Shown piece after piece: positions 10,288 to 19,900 of a DNA stretch of 64,000 bases; position 1 is the first letter of the stretch, and each line of letters starts with the position of its first letter. The translations under genes were made by a program, and so were the position numbers. Under the pieces are notes generated by a model. It was not told the origin of the DNA and did not search any database. It saw only the letters and a list, made by a program, of their open reading frames with translations. The DNA comes from Chryseobacterium sp. JV274. GTDB taxonomy: Bacteria > Bacteroidota > Bacteroidia > Flavobacteriales > Weeksellaceae. Location: the NCBI RefSeq assembly GCF_903969135.1, contig NZ_LR824569.1, positions 1,240,001-1,304,000 of the forward strand, given 5' to 3'.

Positions 10288-10493
10288 CCTTTTAGCTTTT
10301 AAATTAATGTAAATCCAGCTCGATTAACCAATATCTTTTTTCTAAATCAGAAAAGGAAAGATACAAACCAAAACATTAACAGGATTCAAACCTAAGTAAA
10401 TAATTTACAAAATATTAATTACCAAATACATACACTTAAAACACATTCAATATATTTTAAAAATTGGTTAGATGTTCTTGCCAGTAGGTTCAC

Positions 10494-10534
10494 AAAAAAA
10501 TATCGCCACTTTAAACAAGTGGCGATATTTTTTT
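10494..10534. terminator. bidirectional intrinsic terminator after fibre cassette 1
   Basis: A perfect 18 bp inverted repeat (core ATCGCCACTT / AAGTGGCGAT) has a 5-base loop and A7/T7 ends, so it can terminate transcription either way. It closes the leftward fibre operon whose last gene ends at 10747. The rest of 10288-10746 has no supported gene. The core GCCACTT/AAGTG is shared with the hairpin after the second fibre cassette at 16863-16896. Confidence 0.85.
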
Positions 10535-10746
10535 ATCCGTTAATAACTCATAGGTGTTTCAATTTGAGAGACAAAAAATGTTATTCAGGCAATTTTTACC
10601 AGATTTGATATTTGCAGCTCTCACGGTAATACAACACAAATCCCACAATCAGAAGACTTTCATCCTCTGACTGTCGGTTTGGCTTTATCTTACATTATAG
10701 TAAGAAGTTTTTAATCTATATTCCGTAGAATAACTATTATATTTTT

Positions 10747-13338
10747 TTACCAGATAAACTTACAGTTCTGTTCTTGTTCTGCAATTATTCTTCCTGATTT
10801 TGTCACATACAACCTAAGGAAACAATTTGGGCTGATATTATATATTCTTTTGCCATATACATCAACTCCCATGGTACCTCCATTGTCAAAGTTATAAATA
10901 ACGATCTGCTGTTTCGGATAGATTTCTTTGAAATTGACCACCATTTTAATCTGTTCTCCAATAACATGGATAAGCCTGTTTCTATCATCTATGCTAAGAT
11001 TGCTGGAAGAGAATTCATATTCATGCGGATCTAATCTAACGGCATAATTCTTAGGATCAGATTGATCATTAACAATTTCATCTCTGAGACTCGATGTTCT
11101 GCCATTAGGAATAAACATTGTATCCGGGTTTTCATCCTCAGATTTAAAATTTTCACTGGCTTTTATGGAGCCTTTTACAGCTAACTTATCACTATCATTG
11201 GCTCCTCTTCCCATTCCGAAGCGAGTGGACTCTATATGAAAATTTAAACCTCCCAACCCATCATACTCGGAACCATAAGAATAATATTCTTTTCGTTTCG
11301 TTGCTAAAAATCTTTTCTGATGAATATCTACAATACCTGACTCATCACTATTGAGATGATTATCTGAAATCACTAAACCTGATCCTGTATTTACTGTAAA
11401 ATCCTGGTTGAGCTGTAGCCCGTACTGAGTCATATAATTCCATTGCTGAATATTTGTTTCAGTAAAATCTGCCTCTGTCCAGAATTTATACCATGACGTC
11501 GTCCAGCTTCCATCAATTCCTTTTCTGATTTTCAACATCGGAATGCCGGAACCATTAATTCCAGTCTGATTGGCAAATGCTAACTGATAGGAAGAATCCC
11601 CTGTAGAGGCAGTGTTACCATCCCAGGGAGCATAGGTCATGATTCCTGCATAATTTCCGGATGCTCCCAAGCCTGCACTGTTAGATTTGGCAAAATCAAA
11701 CCTTACTCTTTTAGACGTAGAATTGGGTGCAATATCATCTGCATTTCTTGATCCGTCTCTTGATGTTACAAAATAATTTGTAAGACTGACAGAATTGTTA
11801 CCGCTAATCGTTAATTGCTGCCCGTTTTCACTTTCAGGAGTAGCACTTAATGCAATTTGGTTCCTGTTTACAGCATGAGTTCCTAACGTTCCGTTTGGAA
11901 TCACAGGACTGTTGGTAAATGTCTTTGTATCGCTTATTGTTTCAACTCCATTTTTTCCAACAAATAAATTTAAAGATTCATTTTTTGTGTAATAATTAGA
12001 TAATGGAGCGTTCGTAAGATATCCTGCATTAGCATGATTTCCCCAATTAAATGCGGTATTCCAGTTGTTTATATTTACTGCAGAAAAATCATTTGAATCC
12101 CAATCTTTTGTCCAGGGATACCAGGTTCCACTGAAATAGTACCTCCTGTAAACATCATTGTTATTAGCATAGGTAGTATATTCCTGAACTATATGTGTTG
12201 AAGTATAGTAAACTCTTAATTGACCTGCTAAGCCTGCAGGATAATTATTTGCAGAAGTTGCATTTGCATTTCCTGTCTGAACCCACCATCCTGTAGAAGT
12301 AATACTATTTAAATCTACTGTAGGACCTAAAATACCCTTGTAAAGAAAGCCTGTATTGTATGCTGATATCCAATCAGAAGAAGTTCCATCATTTAGTGTT
12401 GTAATTCTACCTGTATTATTAATTTTTACAACCTCAGTTAATGCCGGAATTTCCCCATTTGTACCCGTAGCACTCCCATAATTAAATGAGAAGTTTTTAT
12501 GGTTATTCACTGTAAGTCCCCATGAACTCAATGATCCTCTTGGCTGAATAAAATCAGTGCCATTAAATTGTAAATTTTGGCCTAACCACACCCCATAACC
12601 CTGTGTCGTATTAGCGAGGTTAGTATGGAAAATAGCTGATCCTGCCGCCGTTTGACTGCCAAATAACAAATTATAAGCATCTACAAACTGAGTGTTATTA
12701 GCATTGATAACTACCTGACCCGCACTTACTGAATCTCCCTGAGGTCTCAAATAAACAATTCCTGAAGTTCCATCTCCTGAAATTAATGTAAATGCAGAGC
12801 CTGTTCTAATTCTGTTTACTCCCTGTCTTTGAACCTGAAGTTCACCCGCTGTACTGTTAATAGTTCCTGCAACTCCTATGTTACCTGATGTATAGCTATT
12901 CCCGGAAACATGAAGCCTATACCCATCCAGCGGTAATGAGGATCCATTTAATCCAATTCCTACCCTCTGATCTGATGTCCAGAGTAGTGCCTTAGTAGCA
13001 TTGTAAGTTGTTGCACCGAAATATCCATACGACATTTTTACTGTCCCATCTGCCTCTACAGCTCCAAACCACGCAACAGTATCCACTACCCCATTAGAGC
13101 CTGCCAGCTGTAAAATATCTCTTGAAAATCCAGTTGCTGCCGTTACCGTAGATAAATCTTTTCTTATTGTACTACCAATAGAATGATTAAATGTAAGGGC
13201 ACCAGTCATCAGATCTCCTGATTTATTCACATAAGCATTGTTATCCAGGGAACCATCCGCTTTTAAAAACTGAGCAGCTGTGCCGCCCGTTACTTTATAG
13301 CCTTTAGAAGTGTTATAATATGCGTATTTTACATCCAT
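10747..13338 (-). CDS. long tail-fibre protein with pyocin-knob-like domain (cassette 1)
   Basis: An 863-residue, Gly/Asn/Ser/Thr-rich beta-structured protein. Its N-terminus ('MDVKYAYYNTSKGYKV') is paralogous to that of the 472-residue protein encoded just upstream, suggesting a common attachment module. The middle holds phage-fibre text and a pyocin-knob-like stretch near residues 340-420 ('GWWVQTG', 'YYFSGTWYPWTKDW'). The C-terminal ~300 residues ('SWYKFWTEADF', 'KGSIKASENFKSEDE') are paralogous to the end of the 1,496-residue fibre of cassette 2, and the final ~110 residues form a different tip. No S74 chaperone domain is visible. The likely role is a trimeric receptor-binding fibre. It starts one base after the upstream gene's stop, so translation is probably coupled. 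Confidence 0.75.
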   Translation of the reverse strand: MDVKYAYYNTSKGYKVTGGTAAQFLKADGSLDNNAYVNKSGDLMTGALTFNHSIGSTIRKDLSTVTAATGFSRDILQLAGSNGVVDTVAWFGAVEADGTVKMSYGYFGATTYNATKALLWTSDQRVGIGLNGSSLPLDGYRLHVSGNSYTSGNIGVAGTINSTAGELQVQRQGVNRIRTGSAFTLISGDGTSGIVYLRPQGDSVSAGQVVINANNTQFVDAYNLLFGSQTAAGSAIFHTNLANTTQGYGVWLGQNLQFNGTDFIQPRGSLSSWGLTVNNHKNFSFNYGSATGTNGEIPALTEVVKINNTGRITTLNDGTSSDWISAYNTGFLYKGILGPTVDLNSITSTGWWVQTGNANATSANNYPAGLAGQLRVYYTSTHIVQEYTTYANNNDVYRRYYFSGTWYPWTKDWDSNDFSAVNINNWNTAFNWGNHANAGYLTNAPLSNYYTKNESLNLFVGKNGVETISDTKTFTNSPVIPNGTLGTHAVNRNQIALSATPESENGQQLTISGNNSVSLTNYFVTSRDGSRNADDIAPNSTSKRVRFDFAKSNSAGLGASGNYAGIMTYAPWDGNTASTGDSSYQLAFANQTGINGSGIPMLKIRKGIDGSWTTSWYKFWTEADFTETNIQQWNYMTQYGLQLNQDFTVNTGSGLVISDNHLNSDESGIVDIHQKRFLATKRKEYYSYGSEYDGLGGLNFHIESTRFGMGRGANDSDKLAVKGSIKASENFKSEDENPDTMFIPNGRTSSLRDEIVNDQSDPKNYAVRLDPHEYEFSSSNLSIDDRNRLIHVIGEQIKMVVNFKEIYPKQQIVIYNFDNGGTMGVDVYGKRIYNISPNCFLRLYVTKSGRIIAEQEQNCKFIW

Positions 13339-13339
13339 G

Positions 13340-14758
13340 TTAAATATCTTTACGCGTTACTGTTATGGATACAGCATTAGGTAAAGCAGAATCAAATTCA
13401 ACATCTATTTTATTCGGATCGGTTAATCTTATTCTGCCTTCTATTTTGTAAAAGGTTACCGTGTCATACATGGCTACATCTACATTTCTGGTCCCTAAAT
13501 TGTGTACCACACCACCTGTTCCGGAAATAGAGGTCGTGTACGACTTTACATTATTACTACCGGCAGTTACTCTACCTTTAGCATCAACGGTCACCTCATC
13601 ATAAGTCCCGGCAGTTACTCCTGTTGCAGCTAATGTCAAACCTGAGGTAACATTGGCTGAACCGTCAAAAGTTGCTGTCCACGTAGCGTCACCTGAAGCA
13701 GAAATTGTTCTCGGTGTTGTCAGTTTTGCAGCTGATCCGGTTGTATTGACTGCTGCAGTTCCCGTTAATAATGTCGCAGGAACAGCAGTAATAGGAACTG
13801 TTACGTTTCCAGAACCGTCAATATTTTGTGCCGTTGCGGTAACTCCGGAAAGTGTAATAGTTCGTACTGTAGTCCACTTTGTAGCGGAAAGAACATTTTT
13901 TGCTGCATCTGCCGTGTTATCAGCATTCCCTAGGCCAACATGAGATTTGTTTAAGACTACAACACCGGTTAATCCATTTACAGAATCTACAGCCCCTGAG
14001 GTGATATAAACGAACGTTGTTCCCGTCCATCGGTAAGTTTTGTTGGTATCAAGGGATACATAAATTTTACCTGTTTCACCAGTGATAAGCGTAGTATAAC
14101 CCGCTTCTTTGTAAAATTTTCCGTCAGCAGTTTTATAATATCCCTCCAAAACATCATCCACATAAGATGGCAATTGAGATGCAGGCACCAGTCCTGATGC
14201 ATCCAGTGCAGCAACTCCATTCGCAGCTCCTTTTTGTGATAACGGAATATAGTTAGCTAAATCCGATGTAGTGGGCATAGAGCCCAAAGACACCGTTATT
14301 CCATTGGTTGTCTGGGTAATTCCCGTAACCACATTTCCTGTACCTGAAGTAGTGACCGGTAAAGAAAATGAAGTGCCTGTCAATGTCAAACCGCTACCTG
14401 CGCTGTAGGTTGTATCGGTAGAAACTAACGTAATTGTATTTCCGGTCTGGTTAACCGCCATATTGGCACCTGCTGCAAGGGTAACATCTCCGGAAACCAA
14501 AGAACCGGATGCACCTCCTTTCAGACGGGTAATGGTATCTGGCGTTGTAAATGATCTGTTTGCTGACAAATCATAAGCTGTACCATTAATTGTTAAAGTA
14601 CGTGTTTTAGGCACATAATCTAACGGATTTAAATTTCCATCATGCCAAAAAGAATTGATTCCCCTTGTACCGCCGCCGGCAGTTAAAATATCATTGTCTG
14701 TTTTCCCTTCTATTTTATATCCAACAGAACTTCGGTAATAAGCGTATTTAATGTCCAT
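13340..14758 (-). CDS. tail-fibre protein, middle gene of cassette 1
   Basis: A 472-residue fibre-like protein with low-complexity Thr/Gly/Val-rich repeats ('LTLTGTSFSLPVTTSGTG', 'GLGNADNTADAAKN'), as in phage fibre shafts. Residues ~1-20 ('MDIKYAYYRSSVGYKI') match the start of the 863-residue fibre. The C-terminal ~60 residues ('VEFDSALPNAVSITVTRK') match the small beta domain that ends the 283- and 339-residue cassette proteins, so a tip or connector domain is reused. It sits 2 bases from both neighbours in a tight operon. The role is inferred as the fibre's middle or proximal segment. Confidence 0.7.
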   Translation of the reverse strand: MDIKYAYYRSSVGYKIEGKTDNDILTAGGGTRGINSFWHDGNLNPLDYVPKTRTLTINGTAYDLSANRSFTTPDTITRLKGGASGSLVSGDVTLAAGANMAVNQTGNTITLVSTDTTYSAGSGLTLTGTSFSLPVTTSGTGNVVTGITQTTNGITVSLGSMPTTSDLANYIPLSQKGAANGVAALDASGLVPASQLPSYVDDVLEGYYKTADGKFYKEAGYTTLITGETGKIYVSLDTNKTYRWTGTTFVYITSGAVDSVNGLTGVVVLNKSHVGLGNADNTADAAKNVLSATKWTTVRTITLSGVTATAQNIDGSGNVTVPITAVPATLLTGTAAVNTTGSAAKLTTPRTISASGDATWTATFDGSANVTSGLTLAATGVTAGTYDEVTVDAKGRVTAGSNNVKSYTTSISGTGGVVHNLGTRNVDVAMYDTVTFYKIEGRIRLTDPNKIDVEFDSALPNAVSITVTRKDI

Positions 14759-14760
14759 AA

Positions 14761-15612
14761 TTATATTTTTTTAATTGTTAACTGAATTATATTGGGTGGT
14801 ACTGAGTCAAATAGCACTTCAAGATTGTTGGTGTCTATTCTTCTCACCTTAATGGGTATTGTAAACATTGTAACTGTGTCATAAGCATCAATCACAAAAC
14901 TTAGTGTATCAAGATCATGTTTTATCCTGGAGTCACCCCTAACTCTCTCTTCATGCTTTATTTTTTCGGCATTGGCCGCGTCTTCGATGTTTTTAATTTT
15001 ATCATATACCAAATCATTAAACTGATTTTGATAAGTAATTGCGCCCCAGTTTGAATAAATGCCGGCAAGGTTGATTTTATCATCTGAAATGTTTCTAATA
15101 ACAACCTCTTTAAGCAATTCTATCTGTTCCCTGTTTTCTTTGATATAGTCTACGATTTCCTGAAGCTCATCAAGATTGGCGTCATTAGAGCGCAGTATTT
15201 CGTTAATTTTTGCAATATGCTCAAGCATTTCATTATCCTTTGCCTGAATTACATTTACAATTTCACTGATCTGCTCTTTTGTGTAAACATTTCCAATCTC
15301 TTCCCCTCCATCTATGGTAGCGGCTAATTTGATTTTTAATTTTTCTTTCCACTCTTCTACATTGGCATCAGTAAGATTGGCCGCATTAAGTTTTGCCAGG
15401 GCTGAAATATGTGCATTTTCATCTTCCAGATGATTTGTAAAAATTGTGGTGGATAGTGTTTGTTGAAAAGCTTCATGTAAGCCCATCACCTCGTCCATTT
15501 TGATTTTTTCATCTAAATGACGGAATGAAGAAAAGGTCTGCTTAAATTGATACTCTGTTGGAATATCACCTTTTTCAAACCAACTGAAAATTATATTTAA
15601 TGGTGTACTCAT
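14761..15612 (-). CDS. fibre-cassette lead protein with 'FETGxxPTxxQF' module (cassette 1)
   Basis: A 283-residue protein paralogous along its length to the 280-residue protein that starts cassette 2. The N-terminus carries the short module 'IFSWFEKGDIPTEYQFKQTF' and then an H-x-D/E residue pair, which I also see at the start of three other proteins in the window. A helical, coiled-coil-prone middle (~90-180, 'LDELQEIVDYIKENREQIE') probably trimerises. The last 45 residues are a small beta domain ('LEVLFDSVPPNIIQLTIKK') shared with the other cassette proteins. I infer a base or adaptor that docks the fibre to the particle. It is the first gene of the cassette, with a leader resembling that of cassette 2. 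Confidence 0.65.
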   Translation of the reverse strand: MSTPLNIIFSWFEKGDIPTEYQFKQTFSSFRHLDEKIKMDEVMGLHEAFQQTLSTTIFTNHLEDENAHISALAKLNAANLTDANVEEWKEKLKIKLAATIDGGEEIGNVYTKEQISEIVNVIQAKDNEMLEHIAKINEILRSNDANLDELQEIVDYIKENREQIELLKEVVIRNISDDKINLAGIYSNWGAITYQNQFNDLVYDKIKNIEDAANAEKIKHEERVRGDSRIKHDLDTLSFVIDAYDTVTMFTIPIKVRRIDTNNLEVLFDSVPPNIIQLTIKKI

Positions 15613-15905
15613 CTTGATTATTGAAAATTAGTTTTGATAAAATCGGCCATCCGGGAAACCTTTATTATTGATAGGCTGATTGCCTTGAATGGAATTTTAC
15701 TTTTTTTGAGCGATTTTAGATTCATCACTCTTTATCATCGTGTCAATTATTGAATTATTGATATGCTATCATCAGCAGAACTATGCATTTTGTGAATGTT
15801 TATATCTTTATTTGAGGGTCTACAGTATCACTACATTTTTTCCTACAATATATCCTGCCTGCTCACTTAGTATATTTCTGAATTCAATGACTCTTCACAT
15901 TTTTC

Positions 15906-15980
15906 AGAGCTCAAATTTCATTTTTCTTATGCTCTTATAAAAGTTTTTTGACCGTTCTATTCTGTAGCTGCAGTAGACTT
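15906..15980. repeat. intergenic repeat family R, copy 1
   Basis: One of seven ~70-75 bp copies with consensus parts 'TCAAAATTCATT', a T-tract, 'CCTGTGAAAGTTTTTTG' and 'TTCTGTAGTTGCAGTA' (here CTGTAGCTGCAGTAGA). It lies ~300 bp upstream of the 283-residue fibre gene. The function is unknown. Confidence 0.65.
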
Positions 15981-16012
15981 TTTTTCTGTAATGGAATGAT
16001 ATTGCTTTGCAT

Positions 16013-16091
16013 TTACAGTGTTCAAAATTCATTTTTTTTTAGTTCCTGTGAAAGTTTTTTGGTCTCTCCATTCTGTAGTTGCAGTAAACTT
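16013..16091. repeat. intergenic repeat family R, copy 2
   Basis: The second copy lies ~100 bp from copy 1 in the same orientation, with 'TTCAAAATTCATT', 'CCTGTGAAAGTTTTTTGG' and 'CTGTAGTTGCAGTAAACTT' all present. Apart from copies 1 and 2, the 15613-16309 stretch holds no supported gene; only short, non-family frames are open. Confidence 0.7.
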
Positions 16092-16309
16092 ACAGTTCAG
16101 CAAACTCAAACGAACAGAATCATGTATAAAAGTGTTTAAAAACAGGATAATGTCACCTCATCCAATAGAATTATTGATTACAGATAAAACCCGTTATCTG
16201 TAAACCAATCCATAAGAACTGACGCTGCATTTACAGACATCATTTTTATAAAAAAGGGATCTTTTAAAAGAAAATGCTAAATATTCCGTTTAATTCTTAA
16301 ATTTGGCTA

Positions 16310-16759
16310 ATGCAAAAGTATCTTTATCTCATCATAACATTATTATCTCTTACCAGCTGTTATACTTATCAGGTAAAAAAACAGCCGGATCCTGCAACCG
16401 ACAATAAGCAGGGGCCAAAAAAGACGGCTGAATTAGCGAATAATACTTCTACCCAAATACAAAATATAGCTACTCAACCGACTGCTGTTCCAATTAATAT
16501 TCAGGAGACGCTTGCCCCTAACAAAAATGTTAAAATTGATGTTGCTGGAAAGAGCTATAAAATAATAGTTGACAGATGGGAAAGCGACAGTCTGGTTGCA
16601 CACGCTGTTTATAATCCTAAAAAAATTCTAAAATTTCATAAGAACCAGATTAACAGCGAAAAAATTGCAGAAAAACGCTTTTCACAACCCATAGCTGATA
16701 TCATTACGGTTACTGTGTATGCCGGAATCGGTGTTTTAATATGGGCGCTTGTACACTAA
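16310..16759 (+). CDS. small lipoprotein of unknown function
   Basis: A 149-residue protein with a lipoprotein signal peptide (lipobox 'LTSC', Cys17). A low-complexity linker follows, then a compact domain at ~70-115 ('VKIDVAGKSYKIIVDRWES') and a C-terminal hydrophobic helix ('ITVTVYAGIGVLIWALV'). It is the only plus-strand gene between the two fibre cassettes. It is convergent with the 1,496-residue fibre, and the hairpin at 16863 lies between them. I do not recognise a family. It could protect the producer's surface or be unrelated cargo. Confidence 0.65.
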   Translation: MQKYLYLIITLLSLTSCYTYQVKKQPDPATDNKQGPKKTAELANNTSTQIQNIATQPTAVPINIQETLAPNKNVKIDVAGKSYKIIVDRWESDSLVAHAVYNPKKILKFHKNQINSEKIAEKRFSQPIADIITVTVYAGIGVLIWALVH

Positions 16760-16862
16760 TTTCAAAGTCACATTTATCTGAAAAATAACGGTAATTGCCT
16801 CTGATTCAAGCGAACTTTATATAAAAGTGTCTGAAGATAGCCAAGCCTGATCACGAATGGGC

Positions 16863-16896
16863 AAATGACGCCACTTTAAGACAAGTGACGTCATTT
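16863..16896. terminator. hairpin terminator after fibre cassette 2
   Basis: Arms AAATGACGCCACTT and AAGTGACGTCATTT (14 bp; one position pairs G-U in leftward transcripts) surround a 6-base loop and are flanked by A/T tracts. It terminates the 1,496-residue fibre gene and possibly the convergent lipoprotein gene. It resembles the terminator of cassette 1 in its core. Confidence 0.75.
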
Positions 16897-16920
16897 TATA
16901 TTAGTGATTACTCATCATTT

Positions 16921-19900
16921 TTAATACATTTTATTTTCTGCATATTTATAAACGGTCTTTTCATCCCAGACAAATAACTGGATAGAGCTATAAGGTGGTA
17001 TTTTATATGAATATCCTGCACTTTCTATGTCAAATCCTTGCCAATTATCACTAGCATTTAACACTAATATTCTTTGACCTCGGAAACATTTTCCTAACAC
17101 AAAATGCTCACCATATACACATCTGATTACCAGCATTCTATTGTCAGAATCATAATATTGAGTTCCCGGCTGCTGCTCAATCATGCCATGAGATAATCTC
17201 ATTCTGGATTTTTCATTGGTAATCTCATCATCAAGATAAGAAAGACTTCCGTCCGGAATAAATAAAGTATTAGGCTTCTCATCTTTTGATTTAAAGTTTT
17301 CGGTAGCTTTTACCGAGCCTGAAACAGTTACTTTATCGGCATCATTAGCATCTGTACCTATACCAATGTTATAGCTCTTTCTATTGAAATTAATACCTTC
17401 CCAGCCATTATATCTGCTTGAATATTTATAATACTCACCTTCCAATACAGCTAAATAGAATCCATCCTGTTCATTATATATACCAGATTCTCCGCCATTA
17501 TATTCATCAGCAACCATTAATCCATTACCTGTATTATTAGTAAATTGCTGGTTTACAATAATACCATTACTAGACATAAAATTCCAGTTATTAATATGAC
17601 CTTGTGAGAAATCTGCGTCACTCCATAATTTATACCATGTCTTAGACCACTTATCATCAATGCCTTTTCTTATTTTAAGCATTGGTATTCCTTCTCCATT
17701 TATACCAGTTTGATTGGCAAAAGCTAATTGATATGAAGAATCCCCAGTTGATGCAGACGTACCATCCCATGGAGCGTAAGTCATTACACCCGCATAATTT
17801 CCAGAACCTCCAACAGATCCAGCGTTAATAAAATCAAATCTAACTCTACGGGAATTACCATTTGGTGTAACAACTGTATTCGGGTCTCTTGAACCATCTC
17901 TGGATGTAATAAAATAATTGGAAGCTAAAACTCCGTTTGAATTGGTCAGATTTATCCATTGACCATCTTCCCCTTCAGGTTGAATTGACAGAGTTTGACT
18001 CGTAAAATTAGATGATACCCAGGATTGAGTAGCTAAGAATACATAGCCATCTGTTCTGTGATATATGTAAGGTGCACCTGCTGATAAACCACTTGAAAAC
18101 CCTAATGTTTGTGCATTTTCAGCAGAATTAACTTTAGCATCAGGATTAAAATTATTGTTAGTCCAAATTGTTTCTCCATCTGACAATAAAGGAATATTAC
18201 CTTTTTTCGTCATGGTTGTGGTATTGATAGCCTGCCAATACTCTAAGTGATTGCTGAATAAAGGAAAATCTATTCTATGATACCATGTATTATTTCCTGC
18301 AATGTGTAAAGAGTTACCATAAGTAGACGGGAATCCGGTACCTGAAGCCCAATCTGTAATGCTTAAAGGATAATCTGTTTTTACTGCAGTTGCATCCTGA
18401 TGATTACCTCTTTTCGCTAAGTATTCTGCGGGATTAAAATTGTTAGTAGTCCAAGGAATTCCACCTTGAATTTTAACAACACCATTGTCGGAATTCAATA
18501 ATAAATCACCGTCATTTACCGCTCTAACTACAAAACTATCACCTGTCCCACCCCATGTGGCAGAACCTCCATCAGCTCCAATATAAGCTATATCTTTAGC
18601 CCCATCATACTTTTGCCATGTCAAATAATTCCCTGTCTGTGCAGTACTTTTCCACTTACCTAACATAGCTGGAGTCTCTATATTAAAAGCACCTGTCATA
18701 GTACCTCCATCTTTTCTGAGATAGTTTCCTAACTCTGAAGATGACACAAAATCTGCTGCTAATCTATGGCCTCCGCCCGCAGTTAAAAGATAGTTATCAT
18801 TATAGCCAATTTTATTAAAACCTTTTGAAGAAACCTGGCCAGCATCAGTGAATTCTATACCATTATTTAAATCCCAATCTTCCGCATTATTTGAAGCAGA
18901 AGGTGCCAATATTAAATTGTTATTTGTAGGTTTCTGAATGGACCAGGATTTATAGGAACTATTTTTTAGTTTGAAAGGTATTCTGTTGTAATAGGATTTT
19001 GCTGCCGAGATAATTTCATCCGTATTTCTTGTCTGATAATCACCTGGTTTGAAATTTACATTGTCCCAGGCTCTTCTCCATAGAGTCCAGTTGCCATTAT
19101 GCCCGCTTCTATAAACTAATTCTCCTGCATCTGCACTCGTATCATTATATTTTACCTGTAATTGTGCTGTGGTATCCTGAGCACCCATGTGCAACATAGG
19201 ACTGTATAAATGCTGAACTCCTCCCGCATTATTGTTGGCTCTATAAACTCCAGAACTGGAATAGCCTCCAAGACTGTTGAAGTTATCATTAAACTGAACT
19301 GCTTTAGGGATATAGCTGCTGTCTGCAAAATTAGTTAACCAACTTCTTGTAGCGACTACATCAGAAGGCAAAACAATGATATTGGCAGGATATAAATCAA
19401 AGTTAGGTTCTATTGCATGAGACCATCCTACATTCCAATCTTGATTATAGTTCCCATATTTAACTTCCACTTTAGCTACTTCAAATGATAAGTAGGCATT
19501 CCAAAATGTATCCGCCTCTCCTAATAAAATACTGACATATCCGTCAGTTCCTATCCCAATTCTTGCGGTAGTTGTAGGAAAATTATCTGTTACTTCCCAT
19601 ATCGCTTTTGAACCATTAGGGACCATAGCCCCTGATACATATTTGTAAAAAGCTACATTAACTTTTCCCAGGTATTGACTTTCATATCCATAAATATTAA
19701 TATCAATACTAAACATAGCATGATCTGGTGAAGCCTGTGGCATTTTAATAGCTAAAATACCTGTATGTCCCCCATCATCATAATAGCCCTGATAAACTTT
19801 ATTAAATATTCTTACCTTATTCTGGTGCTTATTTATAGATCCCCCTCCTTCAAATTCCAAATCCTTTGCCCCAAGATTAACATCATGTGTTGCGCCATTA